NCBI RefSeq assembly: GCF_000735585.1
Contig: NZ_JNNO01000013.1
Span: 1 to 64,000, forward strand
Source of the DNA: Devosia sp. LC5
Lineage (GTDB): Bacteria > Pseudomonadota > Alphaproteobacteria > Rhizobiales > Devosiaceae
Reading direction: 5' to 3'
DNA length: 64,000 bases
Below are positions 27,243 to 36,940 of the stretch, one piece after another (position 1 is the stretch's first letter; the number at the start of each line of letters is the position of its first letter). A program made the position numbers and the translations under genes. The notes beneath the pieces were generated by a model. The model ran no database searches. It was given only the letters and a program-made list of their open reading frames with translations, and was not told where the DNA came from.

Positions 27243-28809
27243 GGTCAAAGGGCTTTCCGTGCGCTTCGGAAATAGCGAGGCGGTCAGCGATGTGAGCTTT
27301 ACGCTCGAGCGCGGCGAGCGGTTCGGCATTGTCGGGGAGAGCGGGTCGGGCAAGACGCTGACCGCCCTGGCGGTGACGGGGCTCTTGCCCGAGGGCGCCG
27401 TGATGGGCGGCAGCATCAGCATTGATGGAATGCCCCTGCCCGCCAATGAGCGCGAGATGGCGCGGCTGCGTGGCAAGCGGATCGGCATGGTGTTTCAGGA
27501 GCCGATGACGGCGCTGAACCCGCTGATGCGAGTGACCGAGCAGATCAAGGAGGCCATCACTCTCAACCGCAGCGACAGCGCGCAGCTGGATGTGCCCTAC
27601 CTGCTTGAGGAAGTGGGGCTGGAACTGCGCCATGGCGAGCGGTTTCCGCATGAGCTGTCGGGCGGGCAGCGGCAGCGCGTGATGATCGCCATGGCGCTGG
27701 CGAGCCAGCCGGACATCCTGATTGCGGATGAGCCGACTTCGGCGCTGGACCTGATCACCCAGAAGCGCGTGCTGGATCTGATTGCCGAGATCTGTACGCG
27801 GCGGCATATGGCGCTGCTGTTTATCAGCCATGACCTGAAAGCCGTGAACGTGCTGTGCAGCCGGGTGGCGGTGATGCATCGCGGGCGGCTGGTGGAGACT
27901 GGCCCGGCGGCCAGCGTGTTCTCGAGCCCGCAGCAGGATTATACGCGGCGGCTGGTGGCGTCGTCGCGGTTCGAGGTCACGCGGGAGGACCACCAGTCCG
28001 GCGGCGCGCCATTGCTGGTGGTGGACGACGTGGTGCGCGACTATCGGCAGGGCGGGATTTGGCTATGGCGGGAGAAGCCGTTGCGGGCGGTGGCCGGGGT
28101 GGGCCTCGCCATCGGGAATGGCGAATGCGTGGCGCTGGTGGGGCCTTCGGGTTGCGGCAAGACCACGCTGGCCAAGATCATTGTCGGGCTCGACAGCGCG
28201 ACCTCGGGCCAGGTGCGGCTAGACGGGACGGCGTATCGCGGTACGGACCTGCCGCGGGAGCAAAGGCGCGACGTTTCTCTGGTGTTTCAGGATCCATTTG
28301 GCAGCTTCAATCCGCGATTGACCATCGCCCAATCGCTGGGCGAGCCATTGCGGCTGGAAGAGAATCTGGACCTGGTGGAAAAGCAGCGCCGGCTGGTCGA
28401 AGCCATTGAGGCGGTGGGGCTGCGCAGCGACATGCTGGCGCGGTATCCGCATGAATTTTCGGGCGGGCAGCGGCAGCGGCTGGCCATTGCGCGGGCGCTG
28501 GTGACGCGGCCCAAGCTGGTGGTGCTGGACGAGCCGGTTTCGGCACTGGACGTGTCGGTTCGCGGCGAAGTGCTGGCGCTGTTGGCGCGGCTGCAGGCGG
28601 AGTTCGGGCTGACCTACCTGATCATCAGCCACGATATCGACATGGTGCGCGCCGTGGCCGATCGGGTACTGGTGATGGAGGCGGGGCGGATCGTCGAGGA
28701 AGGTTCGCCGGAGACGATATTTGCCGAGCCGCAGCACAGGCTGACGCGCGAACTGATGGCCGCGCGCCTGCCGGATGTGGGCGAGCCGCTACTGGATCGT
28801 CGCGCCTGA
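27229..28809 (+). CDS. Peptide/nickel-type ABC transporter, fused double ATPase
   Basis: A 526-residue protein with two complete ABC ATPase domains in tandem (DppD and DppF equivalents, GsiA-like). Walker A motifs are GESGSGKT and GPSGCGKT, both halves carry LSGGQRQR or FSGGQRQR, and the Walker B regions are [12 protein letters not shown] and [12 protein letters not shown]. Both sites look active. I favour the ATG at 27229, with AGGTGA eight bases upstream; an ATG at 27223 in the same frame is too close to that site. The 3' end overlaps the convergent TctC-like gene by 21 bases. Confidence 0.94.
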   Translation: MSLLEVKGLSVRFGNSEAVSDVSFTLERGERFGIVGESGSGKTLTALAVTGLLPEGAVMGGSISIDGMPLPANEREMARLRGKRIGMVFQEPMTALNPLMRVTEQIKEAITLNRSDSAQLDVPYLLEEVGLELRHGERFPHELSGGQRQRVMIAMALASQPDILIADEPTSALDLITQKRVLDLIAEICTRRHMALLFISHDLKAVNVLCSRVAVMHRGRLVETGPAASVFSSPQQDYTRRLVASSRFEVTREDHQSGGAPLLVVDDVVRDYRQGGIWLWREKPLRAVAGVGLAIGNGECVALVGPSGCGKTTLAKIIVGLDSATSGQVRLDGTAYRGTDLPREQRRDVSLVFQDPFGSFNPRLTIAQSLGEPLRLEENLDLVEKQRRLVEAIEAVGLRSDMLARYPHEFSGGQRQRLAIARALVTRPKLVVLDEPVSALDVSVRGEVLALLARLQAEFGLTYLIISHDIDMVRAVADRVLVMEAGRIVEEGSPETIFAEPQHRLTRELMAARLPDVGEPLLDRRA

Positions 28810-29760
28810 GGCCTCGACCACTGGAGCCCAGCGCTCGACTTCGGTGGCGACATGGGTGGCCAGCTCTTCCGGCGTTGAGCCGATAACGATGGCGCCGACT
28901 TCGGCAAGCCGTTCATGGACCGCTGGATCGTGCACGGCGGCGACGGCGGCTTCGTTGAGCTTGGCGACCACTTCGGGCGGAGTGCCCGCCGGCGCAAAGA
29001 GGGCATTCCAGGTGTTGGTTTCGTAGCCGGGAACGCCGGCTTCATCCATGGTGGGCACATCGGGGAAGCTGGCGGCGCGTTCGAGCGTTGTGACGGCCAG
29101 CGGACGCAGCGTGCCACCCTTCATATGCTCGGTGGCCGAGGGCAGATTGTCGAAGATGATCGGCACGGCGCCGCTCAGCGCATCGACCAAAGCGGGGCCG
29201 GACCCCTGATAGGGCACGTGGACCATGTCGACGCCGGCCATGGACTTGAATAATTCGCCGGACAGATGCAGCGGGGTGCCATTGCCCGAAGACGCATAGG
29301 CATGGGCTTCGGGCTCGGCCTTGAGCAGAGCGATCAGTTCTTCGACATTGGTTGCGGGAAATTCAGGGTTGACCAACAGCACATTGGGCACGGTCACCAG
29401 CAGCGAGATCGGGGTGAAATCGGCGGAGGGATCGAAGGGCGGCGTGGCGTAGAGCGAAGCGCTGAGCGCGTGGGTGGCGATGGTGCCCATCAGGATGGTG
29501 TAGCCATCGGGAGACGCATCGGCCACTGCAGTGGCGCCGAGTACGCCGCCGGCGCCGGCCTGGTTGACCACCAGGACCTGCTGGCCCAATTGGGCGCTCA
29601 TGGCCTCCGCGACGATGCGGCCGACCAGATCGGTTGACCCGCCGGCGGCGAAGGGGACGATCAGATTGATGGATTTACTGGGAAAATCCTGCGCCATGGC
29701 AGGCAAGGACACGGCAAGCGCCCCGGCCGCAATGGCCAGGGTTGATAGAAGCGACTTCAT
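28789..29760 (-). CDS. TctC-like tripartite tricarboxylate transporter binding protein (orphan)
   Basis: A 323-residue periplasmic protein. A 23-residue signal peptide ends in AMA, followed by PSKSINLIVPFAAGGSTDLVGRI and ASPDGYTILMG, the Bug/TctC signatures for carboxylate binding. The ATG at 29760 has GGAGG eight bases upstream; the longer frame adds a low-quality Arg-rich stretch. No tctA or tctB is next to it, so it is one of the many orphan Bug-type receptors of proteobacteria. It follows the GH13 gene on the same strand. Confidence 0.93.
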   Translation of the reverse strand: MKSLLSTLAIAAGALAVSLPAMAQDFPSKSINLIVPFAAGGSTDLVGRIVAEAMSAQLGQQVLVVNQAGAGGVLGATAVADASPDGYTILMGTIATHALSASLYATPPFDPSADFTPISLLVTVPNVLLVNPEFPATNVEELIALLKAEPEAHAYASSGNGTPLHLSGELFKSMAGVDMVHVPYQGSGPALVDALSGAVPIIFDNLPSATEHMKGGTLRPLAVTTLERAASFPDVPTMDEAGVPGYETNTWNALFAPAGTPPEVVAKLNEAAVAAVHDPAVHERLAEVGAIVIGSTPEELATHVATEVERWAPVVEASGATIQ

Positions 29761-29840
29761 CAATGGGTTCCTCCCCGGGGTGACGGGGAGGCAATTGCGG
29801 GTGGGTGGGTTTGGTTCCATCCGAGCGGCAAAATAATCGC

Positions 29841-31514
29841 TCAGTTCAGAACACCGATATAGGCGCCGAAGGGTTCCAGATCGAGTTCGCCATCGATCGG
29901 CGCGGCGATAACGCCGGGGCATTCGGCATGGTGGGGATCAAGCCCGGTGGGAATGGCGAACTCGGCGGCGCGGTCGCCCATGTTGAAGACGCAGAGCAGG
30001 CGGTCGTCCCCCTCCTCGCGCGTAAAAGCGAGGATATCGCCGGTGGAGTCGAGCAGGGTGATCTTGCCCTTGGCGAGGGCCGGATGGGTTTTGCGGAAGG
30101 CCAGCAGAGCGCGGTAGAATTCGAGCACGGAGCCATCGACACCGTGCTGGGTATCGACGGCATGGGTCAGGTGTTCGGCGGGGACGGGCAGCCAGGTGCG
30201 TTCGGCTGTGGAGAAGGCGCCGTTGCGAACATGGGCCTGCCAGACCATGGGCGTACGGCAGCCGTCGCGGCCCTTGAACTCGGGCCAGAATTCAAGGCCA
30301 TAGGGGTCGACCAGATCGGCAAAGGAAAGTTCGGCTTCCTTGAGGCCCAGTTCCTCGCCCTGATAGAGGCAGACCGAGCCGCGCATGGCCAGAATCAGCG
30401 TGGCAGCAAGGCGGGTGAAGGCGGCTTCCTGCCCATGTACGGCCCAGCGGCTGACATGGCGCACCACATCGTGGTTGGAGAAGGCAAGGCAGATCCAGCC
30501 ATCGGGGGCCTGGCTTTCGGCGGCGGCAATCGAGGTCTTGAAGTGCCTGGCGGAAAATTCGCCGCCCAGATAGTCGAATGTGTAGGCCATGTGCAGGTGG
30601 TCATCGCCCGAAGTGTATTGGGCCATGAGATCGAGCTGGTGCTGGCTGTCCCCGATCTCCCCCACCGTGGTGGTGCCGGGATATTGGTCCATCAAGGCGC
30701 GCAGGCGGGTGAGGAAGGCGAGATTTTCCGGGCGGGACTTATCGTAGATATGTTCCTGGAAATTATAGGGATTTACCGCGGGGGCAGTCGAGGCGTTGAA
30801 ATCCTCGGGGCGGACCACTGGATTGTCCTCAAAGCCCAGCGAGCAGAAATAGAAGTTGACCGTGTCGAGGCGGAAGCCATCGACGCCCCGCTCGAGCCAG
30901 AAGCGCATTTCGGCCAGCACGGCATCCTGCACTTCAGGATTGTGGAAATTCAGATCGGGCTGGGAGACCAGGAAATTGTGCAGGTAATATTGCATGCGCC
31001 GGCTATCCCAGGACCAGGCGGAACCACCGAAGATGGACAGCCAATTATTGGGCGGGGTGCCATCGGGCTTGGGATCGGCCCAGACATACCAGTCGGATTT
31101 GGCATTGGTGCGGGACTGGCGGCTCTCCGAGAACCAGGCATGCTTGTCCGATGAATGGGAAATCACCTGATCGATGATGACTTTGAGGCCCAAAGAATGG
31201 GCCTTTTGCACGAGGCGATCGAAGTCCTCGAGCGTGCCGAAGCTGGGATCGATGTCACGATAATTGGAGACGTCGTAGCCGAAATCCTTCATCGGGGAGG
31301 TAAAAACCGGCGACAGCCAGATGGCGTCGACGCCCAGATCGGCAACGTAATCGAGCCGGCTGGTAATGCCGACGAGATCCCCCACGCCATCCCCATTCTG
31401 GTCCTGATAGGAGCGCGGATAGATCTGGTAGATCACCGCACCACGCCACCAATCGCGGTCGCGAGAGGCTTCGTCCGGGTGCTTCTGCTCGGTCATCAGG
31501 GAAGTGGCGGTCAT
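29841..31514 (-). CDS. GH13 alpha-glucosidase, copy 1
   Basis: A 557-residue cytoplasmic TIM-barrel enzyme of the oligo-1,6-glucosidase / alpha-glucosidase group. The N-terminal WWRGAVIYQIYPRSYQDQNG is diagnostic. The catalytic nucleophile is D217 (GFRLD), the acid/base E286 (TVGE) and the transition-state stabiliser D349 (FSNHD). It should hydrolyse alpha-glucosides such as isomaltose, sucrose or trehalose imported into the cell, or transglucosylate them. GGAG precedes the start at 31514. No sugar importer is adjacent. A paralogue lies at 40379-42004. Confidence 0.93.
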   Translation of the reverse strand: MTATSLMTEQKHPDEASRDRDWWRGAVIYQIYPRSYQDQNGDGVGDLVGITSRLDYVADLGVDAIWLSPVFTSPMKDFGYDVSNYRDIDPSFGTLEDFDRLVQKAHSLGLKVIIDQVISHSSDKHAWFSESRQSRTNAKSDWYVWADPKPDGTPPNNWLSIFGGSAWSWDSRRMQYYLHNFLVSQPDLNFHNPEVQDAVLAEMRFWLERGVDGFRLDTVNFYFCSLGFEDNPVVRPEDFNASTAPAVNPYNFQEHIYDKSRPENLAFLTRLRALMDQYPGTTTVGEIGDSQHQLDLMAQYTSGDDHLHMAYTFDYLGGEFSARHFKTSIAAAESQAPDGWICLAFSNHDVVRHVSRWAVHGQEAAFTRLAATLILAMRGSVCLYQGEELGLKEAELSFADLVDPYGLEFWPEFKGRDGCRTPMVWQAHVRNGAFSTAERTWLPVPAEHLTHAVDTQHGVDGSVLEFYRALLAFRKTHPALAKGKITLLDSTGDILAFTREEGDDRLLCVFNMGDRAAEFAIPTGLDPHHAECPGVIAAPIDGELDLEPFGAYIGVLN

Positions 31515-31589
31515 TGAGGGCTCCGGGACACGCGGGTTTGCGCCGCATGTCCTAGAGTGCTGACACGGCGCAGCTATGGCAAGAGATCG

Positions 31590-32666
31590 CTAGCGCCGCA
31601 ACGTGGGCGAGCCTTGCAGGATTCTTGTGGCGATGGCGCGGAAAGCCTGGGCTTCGGGACCATTGGGGGCGGAGACGACGGGGGGCTGGCCGATGTCGGA
31701 GTTTTCGCGGATCGACATGACCAGCGGCACGGCGCCGAGGAAGGGCATGTCGAGTGACCTGGCCGCATTTTCGGCGCCGCCAGTGCCGAAAATATCGTAG
31801 CGGGTGCCGGTATCGGGGGCGATGAAATAGCTCATATTCTCGATCAGGCCGAGCAGCGGCACACCCATGCGGCGCAGCATGTCGACGGCTTTTTTGGCAT
31901 CGATCAGCGCCAATTCCTGCGGGGTGGAGACGATGACGACACCATCGACTTCGGACTGCTGGAACAGGGAAATATGGATATCGCCCGTGCCGGGGGGCAG
32001 GTCTACGACGAGAATGTCGAGATCGCCCCAATCGGTTTCGCGCAGCAATTGGCGGAGCGCGGAGGTCGCCATGGGGCCGCGCCAGACCACGGCCTGGTCG
32101 GGATTGAGCATGGAGCCGATCGACATAGCCTTGAGGCCGAAGGCGCTATGGGGCGTGAAAATGCCGTCTTCCCGCACGGCCGGCTTGCCTTCGAGGCCCA
32201 GGAGTTTGGGAATGGAGGGGCCGTAGAGATCGGCATCGAGAATACCGACGCGCAAGCCTTCGGCGGCGAAGGCCAGGGCCAGATTGACCGCGGTGGTGGA
32301 TTTGCCGACGCCGCCCTTGCCCGAACCGACAGCGATGATGGCCTTGACGCCGGGCACGGCTTGTTTAGGTGCGGGGCCGGGGCGCCCCTGGGCCGCTGCC
32401 TGGCCGGTGGCGGGGGCTTTGCCGGAGGTCAGCGACACCATGATCTTGCGGCCGGGCGCGACGGCTTGAGCGGCCTGCTGGGCCGCGTCGCGGGCGGGAC
32501 CGAAGGCGGCCTCCATACCGGGCGCAACGGCGATGGCGAAGGCCACGGCACTGGGGGTGACGATGATTTCGGAGAGCCCGGCATAGCCGGACAGCATGCC
32601 GCCGCCGGGGATTTCGACGGCGTCGAGCGCGGATTTGATGGCTGCGGCGAGTTCGGTATCGGCCAT
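31590..32666 (-). CDS. Mrp/ApbC-family P-loop ATPase without the Cys pair
   Basis: A 358-residue protein with an N-terminal DUF59-like part (about 5-75), an Ala/Pro-rich linker and a deviant Walker A ATPase (VGSGKGGVGKSTTAVNLA, about 113-130). Family members carry and insert Fe-S clusters using a CxxC in ENMSYFxCPxC. Here the same place reads ENMSYFIAPDTG, so both cysteines are replaced (around residues 283-286). Cluster handling must therefore differ, or use a partner. Start placed at 32666, with AGG ten bases upstream; the longer frame enters a repeat. Confidence 0.92.
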   Translation of the reverse strand: MADTELAAAIKSALDAVEIPGGGMLSGYAGLSEIIVTPSAVAFAIAVAPGMEAAFGPARDAAQQAAQAVAPGRKIMVSLTSGKAPATGQAAAQGRPGPAPKQAVPGVKAIIAVGSGKGGVGKSTTAVNLALAFAAEGLRVGILDADLYGPSIPKLLGLEGKPAVREDGIFTPHSAFGLKAMSIGSMLNPDQAVVWRGPMATSALRQLLRETDWGDLDILVVDLPPGTGDIHISLFQQSEVDGVVIVSTPQELALIDAKKAVDMLRRMGVPLLGLIENMSYFIAPDTGTRYDIFGTGGAENAARSLDMPFLGAVPLVMSIRENSDIGQPPVVSAPNGPEAQAFRAIATRILQGSPTLRR

Positions 32667-32693
32667 TGGGGACCTTTGCTGCGCTTGGCCCCT

Positions 32694-32850
32694 GCCCTTG
32701 CCCTCACCCGTTGCGGGCGAAAGCGGATCGGCCGCAGGCCGAGACGGTGAGGGGCTAACCACCCCTCACGCGATTATCATATGGGTCGTAGACCCCTCAT
32801 CCGCCCCTGTGGGGCACCTTCTCCCATGGGAGAAGGAAGAGCAGAGCGCT
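32694..32850. repeat. Palindromic repeat, family A (two copies)
   Basis: CCCTCACCCGTTGCGGGCG, its inverted partner GGTGAGGGGC and a second unit CCCCTCATCCGCCCC with CACCTTCTCCC lie between fsa and mrp. Confidence 0.7.
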
Positions 32851-32852
32851 CC

Positions 32853-33506
32853 TTAGACGATCGTCTGGCCCGTGGCTTTCCAATCCTTGAGGAAGCCTTC
32901 GATGCCCGCATTGGTCAGCGGGTGATTGGCCAGCTTGCGGATCACGTCGGGCGGGATGGTGGCGACGTCGGCGCCAGCCAAAGCGACCTGGGTCACGTGG
33001 TTGGGCGAGCGGATCGAGGCGGCCAGGATCTGGGTTTCGAACTGGTAGTTGTCGTAGATCTGGCGGATGTTTTCGATCAGCTCGACGCCATCGAGATTGA
33101 TGTCATCGAGGCGGCCCAGGAAGGGCGAGATATAGGTTGCGCCAGCCTTGGCTGCGAGCAGGGCCTGATTGGCCGAGAAGCAGAGCGTGACATTGGTCTT
33201 GATGCCGCGTTCCTTGAAGGTCTTGGCGGCCTTGAGGCCATTGAGCGTCAGGGGGAGCTTGACCACGACATTATCGGCCAGCTTGGCCAGCACTTCGCCT
33301 TCGGCAATCATGCCGTCATATTCGAGCGAAGCGACTTCGGCCGAGACCGGGCCGGGAACGATGCCGCAGATTTCCTTGACGACTTCCTTGAAATCGCGGC
33401 CGGACTTGGCAATCAGCGACGGATTGGTGGTGACACCATCGAGCAGGCCTGTATCGTACAGCTCCTTGATGTCCTTGATTTCTGCAGTGTCGACGAAGAA
33501 CTTCAT
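32853..33506 (-). CDS. fsa: Fructose-6-phosphate aldolase / short transaldolase
   Basis: A 217-residue single-domain member of the transaldolase family. [29 protein letters not shown] and the Schiff-base lysine K83 in NVVVKLPLT are present, then [24 protein letters not shown]. Short members act as transaldolases of the pentose phosphate pathway or as fructose-6-phosphate aldolases; sequence alone does not decide. Strong AGGAGG before the ATG. It is the only transaldolase-like gene in the window. Confidence 0.9.
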   Translation of the reverse strand: MKFFVDTAEIKDIKELYDTGLLDGVTTNPSLIAKSGRDFKEVVKEICGIVPGPVSAEVASLEYDGMIAEGEVLAKLADNVVVKLPLTLNGLKAAKTFKERGIKTNVTLCFSANQALLAAKAGATYISPFLGRLDDINLDGVELIENIRQIYDNYQFETQILAASIRSPNHVTQVALAGADVATIPPDVIRKLANHPLTNAGIEGFLKDWKATGQTIV

Positions 33507-33578
33507 GGTTCCCTCCTAAGAGCTGTTCAGCAAAATGTGTAGCACGGCGGGGCCGGGCTGCAAGGCGAATGGACTGGC

Positions 33579-34763
33579 TTATTTGATCGCCGAGAGCATG
33601 GCTTCCGCCAAGTCGCCGACCCGATCCTCCGGGATGCCGGCGACATTGATGCGACTGTCACCAATCATATAAACACCATTGGCGGCTTTTAAATGTTCGA
33701 CAACGTCATTGGGCAGTCCAAGCAGCGAAAACATGCCGCGATGGGCGGCGATGAAGTCGAAATCCTTGGAATTTGAGCGCTGGCGGATAGCTTCGGCCAG
33801 CTTTTCGCGCAGCGTGATCATGCGGCCGCGCATCTGATTGAGCTCGGTTTCCCACTCGGCGCGCAAACCCTTGTCTTCAAGGATGACGCGGATGATCTCG
33901 GCACCATGATCGGGCGGCTGCGAATAGGCGCCGCGGATGATGTTGAGGAGCTGAGAATTGGTGACATCGGCCTGTTCCGCATCCCTGGCGATGAGGATGG
34001 CGGCGCCGATGCGTTCGCGATAAAGGCCGAAATTCTTGGAACCCGAGAAGGCGATCAGCGCTTCGGGGACCGAGGCGATCACCTTGCGGGTACCATAGGC
34101 GTCTTCGAGCAGGCCATCGCCGAAGCCCAGATAGGCCAGGTCGATGAAGGGCAAAGCACCGGTGCGGGCCAGGCTCTGCGCGACCTGATCCCATTGTTCA
34201 TTGGTGAGATTGGCGCCGGTCGGGTTATGGCAGCAGCCATGCAGCAGAACGACGTCATCCTTGCCCAATTTATCAAGTGCGGCAAGCATTTGCGCGAATT
34301 TGACGCCACGGGTTTCGGTGTCAAAATAGGGGTATTTCTCGACCTTGAGACCGGAATTTTCGGCGATCGGATTGTGGTTGGGCCAGGTCGGATCGGAGAC
34401 CCAGACCGTGGCGCCGGGCTTGGCGCGGTTGATCAACTGCATCAGAACCCAGAGCGAGCCGGTGCCGCCGGGGGCCTGGGCGATGCGGACGCGGGAGCGG
34501 TCGACGCTATCGGCCAAGGCCAGGTCGAGCACGGCGGCACCGAACCCCTTATTGCCTGCAATGCCCAGATAAGTCTTGGTTTTTTCGTTTTCGAGAATGC
34601 GCTGCTCGGCCTTGCGGACGGCGGACATGACGGGCGTGACGCCCTTTTCGTCCTTGTAGACGCCGACGCCGAGGTCGATCTTGGTGGAGCGCGGGTCGGC
34701 CGCGTATTCGCCCATGAGCGCCAGGATCTTGTCGCCGGGGGCCTTGGTGAGGGTCTCGAACAT
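33579..34763 (-). CDS. Aromatic/aspartate aminotransferase (class I, TyrB/AspC type)
   Basis: A 394-residue PLP enzyme beginning MFETLTKAPGDKILALMGEY. PLP contacts are the catalytic lysine K243 in SGSKNFGLYRER and the HNPTGANLT segment with N180. It moves an amino group between aromatic amino acids or aspartate and 2-oxoglutarate. The long insertions of eukaryotic enzymes are absent, and length is normal. No strong ribosome binding site is visible before the ATG at 34763. Monocistronic, between fsa and etfBA. Confidence 0.92.
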   Translation of the reverse strand: MFETLTKAPGDKILALMGEYAADPRSTKIDLGVGVYKDEKGVTPVMSAVRKAEQRILENEKTKTYLGIAGNKGFGAAVLDLALADSVDRSRVRIAQAPGGTGSLWVLMQLINRAKPGATVWVSDPTWPNHNPIAENSGLKVEKYPYFDTETRGVKFAQMLAALDKLGKDDVVLLHGCCHNPTGANLTNEQWDQVAQSLARTGALPFIDLAYLGFGDGLLEDAYGTRKVIASVPEALIAFSGSKNFGLYRERIGAAILIARDAEQADVTNSQLLNIIRGAYSQPPDHGAEIIRVILEDKGLRAEWETELNQMRGRMITLREKLAEAIRQRSNSKDFDFIAAHRGMFSLLGLPNDVVEHLKAANGVYMIGDSRINVAGIPEDRVGDLAEAMLSAIK

Positions 34764-34835
34764 TTTGTGGAGCAGTTCCGGTGGGAAGGCGGGGTCTTTA
34801 TAGGCGGCGGAGGATTTTTTGCAATTGGTATCGGT

Positions 34836-35780
34836 TCAGCGTTTAAGGCCGGTCTTGTCCAGCTCGGAGATCAATTGCGGAATGATTTCAAAGAGATCGC
34901 CGATCAAAGCAATGTCGGCCAGCTTGACCAGCGGGGCTTCGGCATCGCTATTGATGGCGATGATCTTCTTGGCGCCCTGGATGCCGGCAAGGTGTTGCAG
35001 CGCCCCGGAAATACCGATGGCGATGTAGAGATCGGGGGCGATGATCTTGCCGGTCTGGCCGACTTGCCAATCATTGGGAGCGTAACCGGCATCGACCGCG
35101 GCGCGGGTGGCGCCGATGGCGGCCCCGAGCTTTTTGGCAAGGGATTCAATGAGTTGGAAGCCCTCGGCCGAGCCGACGGCAATGCCGCCGCCGACCACGA
35201 TCTGGGCGGTGGCGAGATCGGGGGTGTCGCTTTGGGTGCGATGCGATGCGATGACCTTGGCGGCAGAGGAAATGCCTGAAACATCAATGGGTTCGATGGG
35301 GGCGGCATTGCCCGATGCGGCGGCGCGGAAGGCCGAGGCGCGCAGGGTGAGGATGTGCTTGGGCTGGTTCGAGGTGACCGTTTGCAGGGCATTGCCGGCA
35401 TAGATCGGGCGCTCGAAGCGGTTGGGGCCGAGTATGGCGACGACATCGGTGACCGGCATGAGGTCGAGCCTGGCGGCCAGACGGGGCATTAACTCACGAC
35501 CCGATGCGCCAGCGCTCATGACCACGTAGTGATAACGTTCGGCCAGCGTTTCGAGCAACGCAGCGCTCGCATCGGCGACAGGCGCGGCAAAGCCAGCACC
35601 CTGCCCCACCAGCACTTTTGCGACTCCAGCAATGGTTGCAGCTGCTTCGGCCACCTGGCCGATGCCTTCGCCCAGCACCAGCACATCGACCGGGCCCAGT
35701 TCGGCGACCGCATGGACGATGCGGGGGGCCGATGGCGAGAGCGTGCCGAGGTCATGGTCGGCAAGGATCAGGACAGCCAT
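34836..35780 (-). CDS. etfA: Electron transfer flavoprotein, alpha subunit
   Basis: A 314-residue FAD-carrying subunit that accepts electrons from acyl-CoA and other dehydrogenases and passes them to ETF-ubiquinone oxidoreductase. The C-terminal FAD domain reads YIAIGISGALQHLAGIQGAKKI and then INSDAEAPLVKLADIALIGD, both canonical. The start codon overlaps the etfB stop by one base (TAATG), so the two subunits are co-translated. Confidence 0.96.
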   Translation of the reverse strand: MAVLILADHDLGTLSPSAPRIVHAVAELGPVDVLVLGEGIGQVAEAAATIAGVAKVLVGQGAGFAAPVADASAALLETLAERYHYVVMSAGASGRELMPRLAARLDLMPVTDVVAILGPNRFERPIYAGNALQTVTSNQPKHILTLRASAFRAAASGNAAPIEPIDVSGISSAAKVIASHRTQSDTPDLATAQIVVGGGIAVGSAEGFQLIESLAKKLGAAIGATRAAVDAGYAPNDWQVGQTGKIIAPDLYIAIGISGALQHLAGIQGAKKIIAINSDAEAPLVKLADIALIGDLFEIIPQLISELDKTGLKR

Positions 35781-36538
35781 TACAGCGCCTCCATCTGCGA
35801 AACATCGCCGGCGATGAAGGCGGCCAGTTCGGCAACCGACCCTACAGTCTTTCCTGCCATACGTTCGAGCGGCGGGGATATCTTTTCGACGGTCAGGCGC
35901 GGGGCGAGGTCGACGCCGAAATCGGCGGCGGAGCGGGTGACCAAGGGCTTGGAGCGAGCCTTCATGACTTGCGGCAGGGCGGCGTTGCGCGGGGTATTGA
36001 GGCGGAGGTCCGCGGTGACCACGGCGGGTAGCGGCAGGGAAAGGGTCTGGCGGCCGGAATCGACCTCGCGGGTGACTTCGAGCCCTGTTCCGGTGACCTT
36101 GATTTCGGAGGCGAAAGTGGCCTGGGGGCGGCCGGTGAGGGCGGCGAGCATCTGGCCGACATGGTTGGAATCGTCGTCTACGGCCTGCTTGCCGAGGAGG
36201 ACCAGGCCGGGATTTTCCTCAGCGACGATCTTGGCCAGGAGCTTGGCAATGGCGAGGGTTTCGAGCTCGGCATCGGTTTCGACCAGGATGCCGCGATGGG
36301 CACCCATGGCGAGTGCGGTGAGGATGACGTCAGTCGCCGGCTTGGGGCCGATGGAGACGACGACGATTTCCTCGGCCTGACCGGCTTCGGCAAGCTGGAC
36401 AGCGGCTTCCACCGCGTGCTTGCAGAAGGGGTTCATCGACATGCGCACACCATTGGTCTCGACGCCCGAACCATCGGGGCGGACGCGAATGCGAACGTTG
36501 TGATCGACGACGCGCTTGACGGCGACAAGTATTTTCAT
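35780..36538 (-). CDS. etfB: Electron transfer flavoprotein, beta subunit
   Basis: A 252-residue subunit starting MKILVAVKRVVDHNVRIRVRPDG. It holds the AMP site and the docking surface for dehydrogenases, with the recognition-loop region around GKQAVDDDSNHVGQMLAALTGRPQATFAS. It is the first gene of etfBA. The upstream 120 bases must contain the promoter; repeats begin at about 36670. Length is normal. Confidence 0.96.
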   Translation of the reverse strand: MKILVAVKRVVDHNVRIRVRPDGSGVETNGVRMSMNPFCKHAVEAAVQLAEAGQAEEIVVVSIGPKPATDVILTALAMGAHRGILVETDAELETLAIAKLLAKIVAEENPGLVLLGKQAVDDDSNHVGQMLAALTGRPQATFASEIKVTGTGLEVTREVDSGRQTLSLPLPAVVTADLRLNTPRNAALPQVMKARSKPLVTRSAADFGVDLAPRLTVEKISPPLERMAGKTVGSVAELAAFIAGDVSQMEAL

Positions 36539-36669
36539 GGGTGTTCTGCAAATCCCTCGAAGCTCGGCCTGTCATGGCAAAGTTGGGCGAGGCCGACAAG
36601 GCTGGCAGGGGAAATTCTGACCAGCGGGGGCGGGATTTTTGGAAAAGGGTGCTGGGGTGGTACTTCCAG

Positions 36670-36774
36670 CAGACCTCATCCTGAGCTTGTCGAAGGGTGG
36701 GGTCGTGGCGGGATGGTGCCACGACCTCGTGGTTCGCCCTTCGGCGAGCTCAGGAGACCCACCATGAGGTCTAC
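36670..36774. repeat. Inverted-repeat element, family B (copy 1)
   Basis: AGACCTCATCCTGAGCTTG on one side and its near reverse complement CGAGCTCAGGAGACCCACC, then ATGAGGTCT, on the other. Nested in the middle is GTGCCACGACCTCGTGG. The unit recurs at 40304, 51921 and 55760. Confidence 0.8.
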
Positions 36775-36819
36775 TTGGGAGCTCTCGCCAAACGCCGCTG
36801 TCTCGGTGCAAGCGAAGAG

Positions 36820-36856
36820 TGGCCCTCGGGTCGAGCCCGAGGGAGAGCGGTGGGGA
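36820..36856. repeat. Palindromic repeat, family E (copy 1)
   Basis: GGCCCTCGGGTCGAGCCCGA followed by GGGAGAGCGGTGGGG. The CTCGGG / CCCGAG arms form a hairpin. Also found at 42511 and 53838. Confidence 0.75.
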
Positions 36857-36896
36857 GGAGGGATCGGGGACGGGTCGCGCCATGCAGTGTATGGAT

Positions 36897-36940
36897 GGCC
36901 TTCAGCATGGATTCCGGCCTGCGCCGGAATGACATTGTGG
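36897..36940. repeat. Palindromic repeat, family C (copy 3)
   Basis: GGCCTTCAGCATGGATTCCGG followed by a matching CCGGAATGACATTGTGG, nearly identical to the copy at 22000. Confidence 0.8.

Noticed and set aside
27223-28809. ABC double ATPase as the missing iron ATPase
   Set aside because: It belongs to the peptide/nickel-type operon by overlap with both permease genes and by oligopeptide-type sequence, so it does not complete the iron importer.
29805-31154. 449-residue plus-strand open frame
   Set aside because: Antisense to the GH13 gene. It has no recognisable domain and a shadow composition.
33906-35279. 457-residue plus-strand open frame
   Set aside because: Spans antisense of two unrelated genes (the aminotransferase and etfA), as no real gene would.
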